Shown one piece after another: positions 1 to 10,121 of a DNA stretch of 64,000 bases; position 1 is the stretch's first letter; each line of letters starts with the position of its first letter. The stretch is from Ciona intestinalis (taxonomy: Eukaryota; Chordata; Ascidiacea; Phlebobranchia; Cionidae), in NCBI RefSeq assembly GCF_000224145.3, contig NC_020177.2, positions 5,043,375 to 5,107,374 on the forward strand, in the 5' to 3' direction. The notes below the pieces were generated by a model. That model had not been told where the DNA came from. It made no database searches and worked only from the letters and a program-made list of their open reading frames with translations. Both the position numbers and the translations under genes were made by a program.

Positions 1-1259
1 ACGTAAGCACATAATATCCCAATACTTCACAATCGTGTTTATAGCAAATAACAACGCGCTTTTGGAGTCATGAGGACACGGATCTATAATTCTGTAAATG
101 TTCTTTCTTTACTATCAAACGGCACGATAAAAGCGCGTGAAAGCATGCACTATCTTTCCGCACCCCATAATACATTTAATATTAGGAGAAGGGAATTAGC
201 TACAAAACGACGCTACGTTAAAGACTATTAAGTTCCTAATCGAAAAGCGTGGATACTAAACCAAAGCGTTTTTGCACAATTATCCTTTGCACTACTGGTT
301 TACTTTTATAGTTATATGAAGTATATTCAAGTGCTCAACGTGTTGCACTTTCACATGACCTATGCATGCGCGAAGTTGCTTTTTTTCCCACCAGACGATG
401 CTATGTAGTTATATTTGTTGCAGGATGCCGCTAATAGTGCGTCGTATGATCTTTCTGTGTTAGCTGCAAAGTTTTAAACACGTTACAGTTCATGATATAG
501 TTACAAGGCTGCAATAATGGGCAAATATCAAAGACGTTACGAATTTCAATACTTGAATTTATATAAAATAATTTGAATTGAGATGCACTTGTAACGCAGT
601 TCCGATGACGACGTTTAAACTTTCTTCATTTGCGGATTGAACCGTTGTGAAAATAATTCAATTATCTTATTCCGTAATTTAAAGTTTTTTTAGTGGCATT
701 TTCCATCACGTGTTTTAACGACTTCCATTTTGCTTTTTATTTCTTATAAAATATATAAAGAGACTCGTGAAAGTAATCTCATGTTTTCTACACAAACTCC
801 ATAATTTCGGAACACGACAGTGGTTATACCCTGTAAGAAAAATCAATAACAGTACATTTGCTTACAGCGTTGTTCGCAACTTAAATATAGATGGATACAT
901 CTACCAGGTGCGTTTCGTCACCACCTTCATACGGAACTAATACAGCTTATGATAAATGTGTGCCTTGCTTGTTTAAGACGAAGTAGGTTGTTTATTTCAT
1001 GTAAAAATAGATGCTTGGGCGGCATGCTGCTTTCCGCTCAAGTTATTTTCGTTTTATAACACACGCCTAAGTATGTCGGCAGCGACATAAAACACATCAT
1101 TGTGGGTGTCAGAGTGGTCTAAATTTATCTTAGAAACGACGTGGCAGTTTCGGTATCAGAAATAGGGCTATGTATGTTGTTTACTTGTTCTATATTTTAA
1201 AAAGCATTTCCAACCACAATATTATATGACTTATATACAAAACAGTATCGGGAACTAAA
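1..1259. other. Intergenic, no gene seen
   Basis: This is AT-rich sequence without a convincing reading frame or splice-bounded exon. The first 130 bases resemble the right half of the M1 MITE family (reference copy at 29,210): a 'cacataatat' stretch, a 'gagtcatgaggacacgg' stretch, and a 'ttctttactatcaaacggcac' remnant. No other structure is seen. Confidence 0.5.
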
Positions 1260-1545
1260 AGGCAATTGCTCAAACCCAGTGTTCCCAAATGGGTTGCCTA
1301 AATTGTGAGAACGAAGTGTATGAAACAGAACGCTCGTGTTATAATGACTATCGTTGCCCCGCCACTCGAGGATAAATAAGTTGCATTTATTTATTCTATC
1401 ATTCATAAACATTGTAGCTCCAGTTATAAAGCGTTGTTTTTAAACTTAACAATGTTGTATCCGCTTTGGCTTTAATCGTGTTATTGCAACCATCATTGCC
1501 GCGCCACTCAAGGATAAATAAGTTACATTCATTCATTAATTCATG
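1260..1545 (+). repeat. SINE-like tail repeats (S1 family), two partial units
   Basis: Two partial copies of a family found throughout the window. The diagnostic parts are a 'cccagtg...atgggttg' segment, 'tatgaaacagaac', 'gtgttataa', 'cgactatcgttgccccgcca', and an end 'aggataaataagt' followed by an ATTC/ATTT-rich run. The second unit (about 1,480-1,545) has the end part only. Related copies lie at 17,886, 22,970, 28,725, 41,460, 53,430, 55,580 and 57,390. The 3' simple repeat and a tRNA-like head seen in one copy (54,371) suggest a composite SINE. Confidence 0.6.
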
Positions 1546-4500
1546 AACATTATAGCATGGGTTACAGAGCGCTGTTTTAACACAACAGCGGTGGGCAACC
1601 ACATTAGCCTACCCTCTTGTTTACTTTCTGTTGTAGTTGTAAATAGAAATGAAGGAACAACCAACACAAGCCATGGTTCGTTTGGTTTCCAGTATTCCTT
1701 GAAACTCAACGCTATTGCAAGCTTTGCAGGCAACGCTCCTCGAAATAGGAAATAGTGCTCCCACGGTGGACCGGGACGCTCTTTCGCTCTTCGACACTTC
1801 CACGTTGCTGGATATGAGCATTCTACTTTGTGCCACGCTGTAGTTATAGCCAAGTGTAACCTCGGTGCAAAAAAACACGAAGTTGTTGTCGTACCAATCG
1901 ACATCGGTGCTAAAAACACGGATTTTATTTTAAACTATACATTTGACCATGCCGTGCTGTACACATATTTGTGGTTTACGAATTGTTTCAGGGCCAATCA
2001 AATTACTATAAAATGTATTAAACTACGCCAATATAAGTTAGAAAAGGGGGAGCGTACACATCGTTTAACCTCGCCGTCCAATTAAGTTTCGGTTTGTCTC
2101 GCTCCCATTAATCACGTCAATAAGTTAATTGCTGCTTCTCGCATATTGCAATGAACAATTTAGGGAAAGGGGGCGTTTTGCGGAAATTGTTTGATAATGA
2201 TAAGCGTAAGACGACTCTTGAAATATTTTCCATAATACGAGAGACTTTCGGTTTTGGTGGTTTACGTTTAATTCATTTTACCCATAAGAGGTGTGTTGCC
2301 ACATTACGTATTATAATCACATGTTGTTATATGTAGTATATATACCAAGTATATATGTAATACATTTGACGAATGATTGTGGTATACAACGCCAGAACTG
2401 TACTATGTGCACGTACACGTAGCTTAAGGTTGTGTACCTTTATGTAATATAAGTTTGTGGGTGTAAATACCGTATCTTAAATTTTATTTAGCCATTTAAA
2501 TACAGTAGCAAAGTTAAATTAATAAAACAACGGCGAAAGGGAGTTGACAGCAAAACGACAGTCGTTAAAAGACTTGAGTAAAAGTGTAAAATAAAACCGT
2601 GACTGCGAAACTCACAATAGAGCGTAGATTTCTATTGAGGTTTATTTAATTAAAACAAACACTTTTGCGTCAGGTTTTTCCATTGAAACTTAATAGCGCA
2701 ACGTCAAATAAGATACTGTACTTGCATCCCGTGTTACAATACCAAGTGTAATACTAGAGCGAAGAGATGGGACTTAACAGAAAGTGTTATAAAACATTTG
2801 GATAATATAAATAAAAATGCAATGTTTAGTTCAAGTGGACGTTTTAACTTTAAACGTAGACGCAACGCATAAACTAACGGGTTTGCTGTTCGCGTTGTCT
2901 TAGTAAGAGCGTGCGCCCGTACACCTTGTGTGTTTTACCTGGAACCTACAGTATCCTCACACGAGTGTCGGCCACGTGGTAAAGATGGCACGTGCTGTGT
3001 AAGGAAGTTGGTTTTCGCGTAGGTTTTATATTGTTTGCACTTTCCGTTACGATTCAATAACTCCTGTATTGTAATAAACTCTGCCCTTAGGTTCAATAAG
3101 CCTCGTGTGTGTGTTCTATCTCACCCGTATTGCCAGCTGCTTGTAGGTTTTCGGTATAATTGACAGCGAACAACCATCTACGGGTGTTGCAACAGAAACA
3201 AGCCGATTTTAGAACAACTACTTCAAGCCGTTTATCAAAACTGTCAACCCGATTGGAAAGGCCGGGGCACGGTACCGAGTTTTCTTGTTTAACTCGACTG
3301 GTTAAGGAGAATCTCAATAATGCCCGTTTACGCAAACGTGTTAGACATCACGCTTGTCAATCAAACTCCCCTATTATACAACCCGATGCCGCACACGTCA
3401 CTAATAGGCTATTGCTGATTGTTTCAGCGATTTTGCTTTAGTTCAAACGCGGGTTTTCCGAAGTACATTCGTCCACGGTAAATAAAGTTGCTGCCAAGTG
3501 ACAGTTTTTCGCAATAAAGTTATACGACCTAAGATTGGTGGCAGGACGACGGAAAGCGTTGACGCCTCGCAAGAAAGCGTTCTCCAGCCCGAGACTTGGC
3601 GTCCCTGAATTTTCGAAGAAGTGGCGCAGCGTGAAAACGGTTTAATTTTAGTTTGAAACTCGATTCCTTTTGCAGCCAAACCCTGCTTTTTCATTTGAGG
3701 CTTGTTGTATAAGTTTGCTACTTTGTTTATTTTTCATCACTTAATACAATATGGAGTTAATTAATCCTTCCGTTGTTCCAGCCCAGACGAAACACCTGCT
3801 GCCGTTGCTACGATTAAGTTGTTAATAATACAGATTCTCACCAAGCGATAAGTGTGCACAAAGACAACACTTGTCTGACACTACATTACATAAAACTCAT
3901 ACGAGTGATGCCGCTTTAAAATAAGGCATCAATTAACAAAATTACAGTTCCAATGTTTATATATATGATGAAAAATTGCGCGCGACAAAATCTAAAGTTT
4001 AAGTTTGACTCAGTTTTGCAAATCAGTAAATTTAGGCGCTTTTTGCCTATGTTTCGGAATGTATTTTGTAGCCGTTTTTATAAACGGAAACACTGGATAG
4101 TTTTAATTGTAGCAACCGCTTTCACCATTATTAGAAACGTCCGGGTACTTGTAACGTGTTGAACATCAAAGGTAGTTCTATAAGGCGTTGTTTTCATTGA
4201 GTATAACACGAGAATTGATTCGTCCACAGCGCCCTAACAACTGCATTCGGATTTAACGCGGGCTTGCTTTCCTGTGTAAAACTACTTTCCTCTCACTTTC
4301 TTAGCGACAGGAGTGATCTCCATAAGGCTTAACTTAAAACGCCCAACAACATAGCTGTAGGAGGCGTTAGGAGCAGCGGGGCACTCTCGCTAGTTGGAAC
4401 CCATATGAATATATGTTTTCAAACGTGCAAGCGATTTGAATAAACTCGCAAGGAAGAACATTCATTCTAATAGTCGCTATAGTCACCATAAACGTAATAA

Positions 4501-4593
4501 CATTACTCCATATGCCAACAACACATACTAATATTAAGATTTCATTACTGTCAAAAGCTTCACGTTTTGTAAATTATTTAATTAGGTATTGGT
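1546..4593. other. Intergenic, no gene supported
   Basis: Open frames of up to about 127 codons occur (minus strand 1,536-1,919; plus strand 3,160-3,441). They lack recognisable domains, and neither has splice-bounded neighbours or a paralog in the window. I see no reliable exon. The stretch is downstream of the minus-strand Prdm1-r copy 1, so distal 3' UTR or further exons cannot be excluded, but no additional C2H2 motif was found here. Confidence 0.45.
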
Positions 4594-4791
4594 ATGAGTG
4601 GGGAAAGATGGGACACATTTTTATTCTATTTTCTCGTCCCACTTAGTAGTAAACAAAAACATTCACAGAGTTGTAAAACCGTACCCTCACGACTCGCATA
4701 GGCCGTTGTTAAATGTTTTAAACACGGTCAGAATATTTGGATATTATAGGCAAAAGGTGTCCCGTTCCCCCCTCCCCTACTATATATTGCT
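4594..4791. mobile_element. Palindromic MITE, M1 family
   Basis: A roughly 200-bp non-autonomous element. The left end reads 'gtggggaaagatgggacac' and the right end 'aaaggtgtcccgttccccc...cctactatata', which are imperfect inverted repeats. The interior carries the family landmarks 'tagtagtaaacaaa', 'cctcacgactc' and 'tggatattat'. There is no coding capacity. The ends resemble MITEs described from Ciona, but exact family assignment needs a repeat library. Confidence 0.65.
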
Positions 4792-5319
4792 TATAGCGCT
4801 GTCTGGTAACCAAGCGATACGTTTACACAGTTGTTGTTTTCCTGCTTTAATTTGCACTTCTAGCAAAGATTACCAGCATACAACAGTGAATACATAAAAT
4901 ATAAGACTAAATAACAATAGAAGCGTCTGTTTAGATACGGTTAAAACATAATAGATATCAATCGAAATATTAAACAGAAGGCACACTTCTCAATATATAA
5001 GTAAACTATGAATCGTAAGAAAGTGTTTTTGTCGATTCGTTCATATATTGGCAATAATATCAGCGCCCAGGCACTTGAAAGTTAACAGTGATAGTTTGCC
5101 TCGGTGCGCTAAAATAATGGCGGAAATATAACGAAATTAACAAGAATAATACAGGAACTTTTAGAGAGCTACTTCTGACGTGTTTTTATGTTTTTTTTAT
5201 TGCCAATTTTCTGTTGTCTTTGCCTTGGCAGCCATACTTAATATCAAAGGGCGTTGTTTCCCAATTTAAGTTACTCCAGCAGAAGCTACAACGCCGAGTT
5301 CGCGTTTGTAACTTAATAC
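4792..5319. other. 3' flank of Prdm1-r copy 1, no gene seen
   Basis: Sequence downstream of the minus-strand Prdm1-r gene, outside the part shared with copy 2. I looked here on the minus strand for a continuation of the zinc-finger array and found no C2H2 exon. Confidence 0.45.
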
Positions 5320-5502
5320 CATCTCCTCAGCGACGGTGATTGGCCCGTATGAAAGTGTAGCGCAGATTGAAGTGACGATGGGACATTACCGAGCATTGAG
5401 TTTAACCCAGCACATGTGTATTCGTTACTGTGGATGTAATGTTATCGTTTATAAAGTGTCGCTTAATTATATCAATACATGCAGCATGTCATGAACGCTT
5501 TC
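5320..5502 (-). other. 3' flank conserved with Prdm1-r copy 2
   Basis: About 180 bp directly after the coding end of copy 1 match the reverse complement of 28,362-28,545 with few differences. Similarity stops abruptly after 'gagatggtatta'. The stretch holds no finger codons. It is either common 3' UTR or the shared start of an intron, depending on whether the in-frame TAG at the exon end is used. The sharp end looks like the edge of a conversion tract or of the duplicated unit. Confidence 0.7.
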
Positions 5503-8093
5503 CTACCTGTTGTGGAGTCTCATGTGAGTTTTGAGATTACTCGTCGAGCTGAAGCGTTTGTTACAGACATTACATTCGTGTGGTTTTTCACCAGTGTGTA
5601 CGAGGTTGTGTTTCTGTAGATGAGCCAACTGTGTGAAGCCTTTTGAACAAGTAGCGCATTTGAACGGACGCTCGCCGGTGTGAACTCGTAGATGAACCTA
5701 AAATATCCACAATTAAAATACGATAACAAGGTTTGGATAAATAATAAAAGCAAAATGATTAAATGTCACTTATTTATCCTTGCATGGCGGGGCAACGACA
5801 GTCGTTATTACACTGCTGTTCTGTTTCATACACCTTGTGCCGCTTACAAGTTACCACATATGTAACTTTGTTGGTGGAACTTACTTTTAAATTGGACAGC
5901 TGTCCGAACCTCTTATAGCAAACGTTGCATTCGTACACAATCTTTCCGTTTTCTTTGCGGAGGGGATAAGGCAGGGACTTGTAGCCAGAATTCGGACCTC
6001 GTTTGCAGCGCGAGTTCATGTTGCCACTAGAGTCACTGTTTCAAAGGGAAAGAGAAAACTAAATATAGTGTTGATATATAGTAATAGTAAGTGGGGGTAA
6101 GATGGTCTATGTGTTAATCTATTTTCGCTCCATTATGTAGAAAACTTTACCGAATTATAAAACCAAATCCTCGCGAATATTTTAGATTGTTTATTGTTGC
6201 ACCACGATTAAGAAATACGGGATATTATGCGCTAACGCTTTCCATCTTGTTACGATAAGATTTGACAGTATACACGTTATATATACCATATACTATACCG
6301 GTACACCCGACAGTAATAGAAGTTTTCTAACTTACCCGTTGTTGGACGAAGCTACGCTACTCGTGGGTGAGGTGGTTTTGGGTGGGGTCATATTTGTAGT
6401 AAAATTATGGAATGACGTATTTGGTATTTTCACACCGGTTGAATGTTGGGGGAACAAAGGGGAGCGATTCACCACGGGCGCACGGGCCTCAGTGCATCGT
6501 TGTTTCTCTTTCAGGTGGTCGGACAAGCGGCTGTTTTCGTAACCTTTAATAAAGTACATTGTGTTAAAATACGAATGTATTTGTTGTAGTGTATACGACA
6601 GTACTATAAACGTATTCTCTCGCATAAGTTGTAAACAAGCATATAAGATGAACTAAAACGGATCAACATATGTTTGTGTATCCTATATGTACGTACCATG
6701 TGTTAAAAAATAGCATACATAGGTTGTATATATATATGATAATGCGTGTTTTAGCACATGTGTTGTAGTTTATACTGACATAAGTTGGTATAAACGATGA
6801 TATATGATAATCACGTTTTGCGCATAAGTTACTTTAGTATAAAATACGGTAAGATGGCGCGTATTTTACGACGGCGCATATTTTACAGCATATGTTGTAG
6901 TGTAAGCAAGCATATACGTGCAGGCTGCAGTATAAATATATTTCTATGTATTTACCTGCAAATGACTTCATATTTTTTGAAGCGTTATTCCCAAGCATTG
7001 GTGTTGGCGTGCCCATTGGGAAAGGCCCTTGCATTGGAAACATGGCCGGGTTGATTAGATCTGGCCTCCCACTTGCAACCGCGCACATATATTTCTGTAA
7101 TCTTTCCGCGTAAGTTGAATTGAAGTTACTTTGGTTGGCTGAAGGAGCGATCGCCGCTTTCCGCACCGCGTTCTCCCATAATAACTTCCCCATCTGCATC
7201 ATGTAGTAGTCGGGTCGAAATGTTGGTGCCGGCATACCTGACGTAGCGGTTTGTGACGTGTTGTATGGAAGTTGGTGTTGGTTTTCTGATTTGGTGTGTT
7301 TCATATCTTCATAAGCTGCGCTAAACTTTGAAAAATACCTTTGGCTGTAATTGTTTTTCAAAGTGTCGGGTTCGTCGCTTTTCGGGCTTGTTTCGCGTTT
7401 GTTTTCAAGTTGAACGTTTTCAAGCGATAGGTTTAAAGCTTCGTTTTGGTAATCTGCTTTTGATTCTTTTTTTTCTGATCGCTCAGATTTAATTTCAAGT
7501 TTCTGCGGCACAGTCGGTCGGTATGTTTCGCTTCGTTTCGCCTTCGCTTGGACATCGGAAGAAAGAAGGGCTGTTGGCGGGAGTTTCATGCTCTGCGTCC
7601 CCGCCGGCGATGTGGATATTTGCCCTGCCGATTGCCGCGCGAGAAAATGCGTGTTCATTGCGTACAGCAGTCTTTGGTAATAAAGTGGAAACATAGCAGT
7701 TGGGGTTAAGTCAGCAGATAAACACATATCTTTCGGTGGACAATTGGTGCTTGATGGTGCTATCGGTAAGAACGTTGTTTTCGTATGCTTACCATCAATG
7801 TTCCAGCTTGGTGACGAGATCATATTCTGGTCTGGACTTGGACTCCCACTACCGTAGCCGCTGTCGGAGGGAGAAGTAACGTTATGATCTAGCAAGGACT
7901 TCACAGAGAAGTCGCTTTTTCTTGACTTGTTCTTTTCTTGCGGAGAATGAAACATGGTTGGTCTCTCCACCCATCTTTCGGGGGAGACCCCGCCTCCTTT
8001 TACTTCCCCTATGGACGCCATATTGTTTCCATTAACGTCGGATTTTAAGTTTTCCGTCGACGGTCTTCGTCTGAACACACATGATTCCGACAT
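5503..8093 (-). CDS. Prdm1-r: Prdm1-related (Blimp1-like) C2H2 zinc-finger repressor, copy 1
   Basis: Four coding exons on the minus strand: 8093-6956, 6543-6336, 6035-5885 and 5697-5503, with consensus GT/AG ends and phases 1, 2, 0; about 563 aa. Exon 1 has an eh1-like Groucho motif FSVKSLL (residues 62-68), a [16 protein letters not shown] block, a CtBP-like ALNLSL (about 219-224), a sumoylation-like IKSE, and a block starting [12 protein letters not shown] (286-355). Exons 3-4 encode three fingers, YECNVC, FKCATC and HECNVC, with a TGERP/TGEKP linker. These match Blimp1/PRDM1 fingers 1-3; vertebrate Blimp1 has five. No PR/SET domain is visible, although an undetected upstream exon is possible. 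In Ciona, Prdm1-r genes are known as early embryonic repressors downstream of Foxa.a that restrict Zic-r.b. The final AGG TAG overlaps a usable donor (AG|GTAGGA), so the C terminus is uncertain. The start chosen is the first ATG of the long open exon, homologous in position to copy 2. Confidence 0.88.
5762..5880 (-). repeat. S1 SINE-tail insertion in intron 3 of Prdm1-r copy 1
   Basis: Most of the 187-bp intron is one S1 repeat unit ('gttacatatgtggtaacttg' through 'ccatgcaaggataaataagt' on the minus strand). The same unit sits at the same place in intron 3 of copy 2 (27,985-28,100), with the same private variants such as 'cagcagtgtaataacgac'. Confidence 0.85.
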
Positions 8094-8780
8094 ATTTATA
8101 TTTCAATCAATATGTTTAGTTATAAATATTTTTTTACACTTTCACTGTAATATAAAAAGTTCGGTTTAAACTTGCAAAATTCTCGTCTCGGTTCCTTGCA
8201 ATCTGTCAACTGACTGAAGCAGCTAACTTGTTCTCGCTTATATTTCAACTGGTATAATGAAATAATCAAGTCTGTAAAAGTGTTGACGATCGAGGCTCCC
8301 TGTTGCTCGCATAGGGAGTGATGATGACGAGACAACGGGTGTCCTGCAAATATATACCTGCCGCATAATTATCTCGAATCGACGACTGCCTCTTTTTTCG
8401 TGTTGCCACTTATCGCCTACCCTACTGTTTTCCGCTCACTGTAGATTACGCACAGCCTTCTCCTTTTTCTGTTTTCTTTCTCTCTCTCTCTTTTAGCGAG
8501 AGACAGCGACGTCTTCCCTTCGCCTCCTGAGTTCTAAATATTCCACATCGACGCTGAACAGAAACTACACCAAAACAACATCAGCCTACAAGAAATTATT
8601 TATTTCTGTATCTTAGCGTGGGCACTTGCTTATGTAAAAGACGAAAATATAATTCAATTACCGGTTGTCATTCTGCGCAACATTAGTTTCCTTATATGCT
8701 TAATTCTCACAACGGTTGAAGTCGCTTGCTATCTATTTTCGTGAGGTTGTTCACGAGTTGCAGTGTTGCAACATCTTGTT
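8094..8780 (-). promoter_or_regulatory. Promoter-proximal/5' UTR region of Prdm1-r copy 1, conserved with copy 2
   Basis: From about 8,240 to 8,735 this region matches the reverse complement of 25,375-25,830 closely, including a CT/GA tract ('ctttctctctctctctttt', about 8,478-8,496), 'cgacgtcttcccttcgcctc' and 'ggcacttgcttatgtaaaag'. The 150 bp next to the ATG have diverged. The shared block probably holds the core promoter and 5' leader of both genes. I see no unambiguous TATA box and cannot place the transcription start. Confidence 0.6.
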
Positions 8781-8782
8781 AT

Positions 8783-9198
8783 TTGCGGTCCTGAAACCAG
8801 GGCCTAGTTTATTCTTTATGTTGGAATTGATTATGATGAGCTTAGCGAAATAACTGTCAACGGATTGGCGAGAAAGTTAAACATCGACGTCCCGTTATCA
8901 GCCACCACTGTTTGTCCATTTACCGTGCTAACGAGCAAGATACAATGCATCAACACGCACTAAAAACAGGCCAAGATTTCAAGCAAGTACCACTTGTGTT
9001 TAATAGTTTCTTATCCGGGATTTTCTTGTGAGATTCTTAAGAAAACTTTGCGGAATAATTGAACGCAAGTGTTGGGACGACTGCTAGTGCAAATAACGCG
9101 ACGTTTGCCGCTTATCTCAACATTGTAAGTTGTTGTTGGTTAATTGTATCGCTCGCTTGGTTCCTGCAATGAGGAAACGTCTTATCTCCGCTTTCACA
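8783..9198 (+). promoter_or_regulatory. Distal conserved upstream block, Prdm1-r copy 1 side
   Basis: About 415 bp match the reverse complement of 24,530-24,945 near copy 2. The part 8,897-9,000 is a core also found at 16,988-17,092 and 18,830-18,909. The core contains TGTTTGT (fits the forkhead consensus TRTTTRY). A GATA-like site (TTATCA) lies just upstream at about 8,895, in this block and in the 18,722 copy. It has no consistent coding frame. Conservation in four places around one gene pair suggests a duplicated cis-regulatory module, though a low-copy repeat is an alternative. Confidence 0.55.
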
Positions 9199-9894
9199 CT
9201 TCGCTATCATTTTATGTTATACACTGTACACAAGTGTTTTCTTTTACGCCGTAGTCGTATCACCACAAACAAAATGTCTTTGCGTACTGGACAAACTATA
9301 ACTCTTTTTACTGTACAAAGTAAAAATATTCAAGGCACAATTTGAACAAGTTAATTATTAAAATATGTTTCTGCACAATATATATTAAGTACAACATAGA
9401 TCTGGTAATTTATCATTTTGCCAACCAATGTTTCTGAGACTTATTCAATGATTTAAGATCGCAGAAGTCATAATATGTTATGTAGAGGCCATCATGCAAA
9501 TATTGAAGTTGTATATATATTGTTACTACCAGGCATACTACACTTGTTTTGTAAAACAATGAGAAGACTATGCAAATGTTTTCGCATCAGCCGCTTATGC
9601 TTCTCACTATAAACACCGCGTTTACGGAGCCGTATGTGACATTGCAGATGGATATTTCCTGCCTTCTCTATTGTGTCGGGCAAAATAACGCTGCCAGTAA
9701 TTTCCACCAAGATGAAGTGAAATTATTTCTCGTGTTCGGTGAGACATGAACGCAAAAGGATATTCTTTGTCAATGTAAAAGAATACGTGTATAAGCGAAG
9801 CCGTATCCTCTCTCACGCCAACCCGTAAAGCGGATGACAGCTAAACGCAACTCGCGAGTATTTGCAACGATTCGAAATAGAATTTACATCCGTT
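9199..9894. other. Intergenic, no gene seen
   Basis: AT-rich spacer between two conserved blocks. Overlapping short frames on the minus strand (9,492-9,816) lack recognisable motifs and have no counterpart near copy 2. Confidence 0.45.
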
Positions 9895-10121
9895 GTATTG
9901 TTAAGATTCCCAGAACATGTTGCAGCTTAAATGTTCCGAATAAGATTTGCCAACATGGCGACGTTAGTTCGCGGAAAGCGGAGTCTGACTCATTTCTCGT
10001 TGTATTATCTTGTCCATCAAACGTAGAAAATGATCGTATTTTCCTGCAAAGAAACGGCGAGATCGTCTCATTCGACTGCTGCACATTCAAAACAATAAGA
10101 GCAACGTGTCACTGGATTCCG
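9895..10121. promoter_or_regulatory. Conserved 227-bp block, A copy (pair of 22,612-22,838)
   Basis: This block matches the reverse complement of 22,612-22,838 at about 97% (roughly six differences, no gaps). It contains an AP-1-like TGACTCA, GATAA-type sites and a 'ccaacatggcgacg' motif. A frame of more than 65 codons is open through both copies, but at this identity that is uninformative. It is placed symmetrically relative to the two Prdm1-r genes, so a shared enhancer is the simplest guess. Confidence 0.5.

Noticed and set aside
1536-1919. 127-codon minus-strand frame
   Set aside because: It has overlapping frames on both strands, no motif and no splice context; probably chance.
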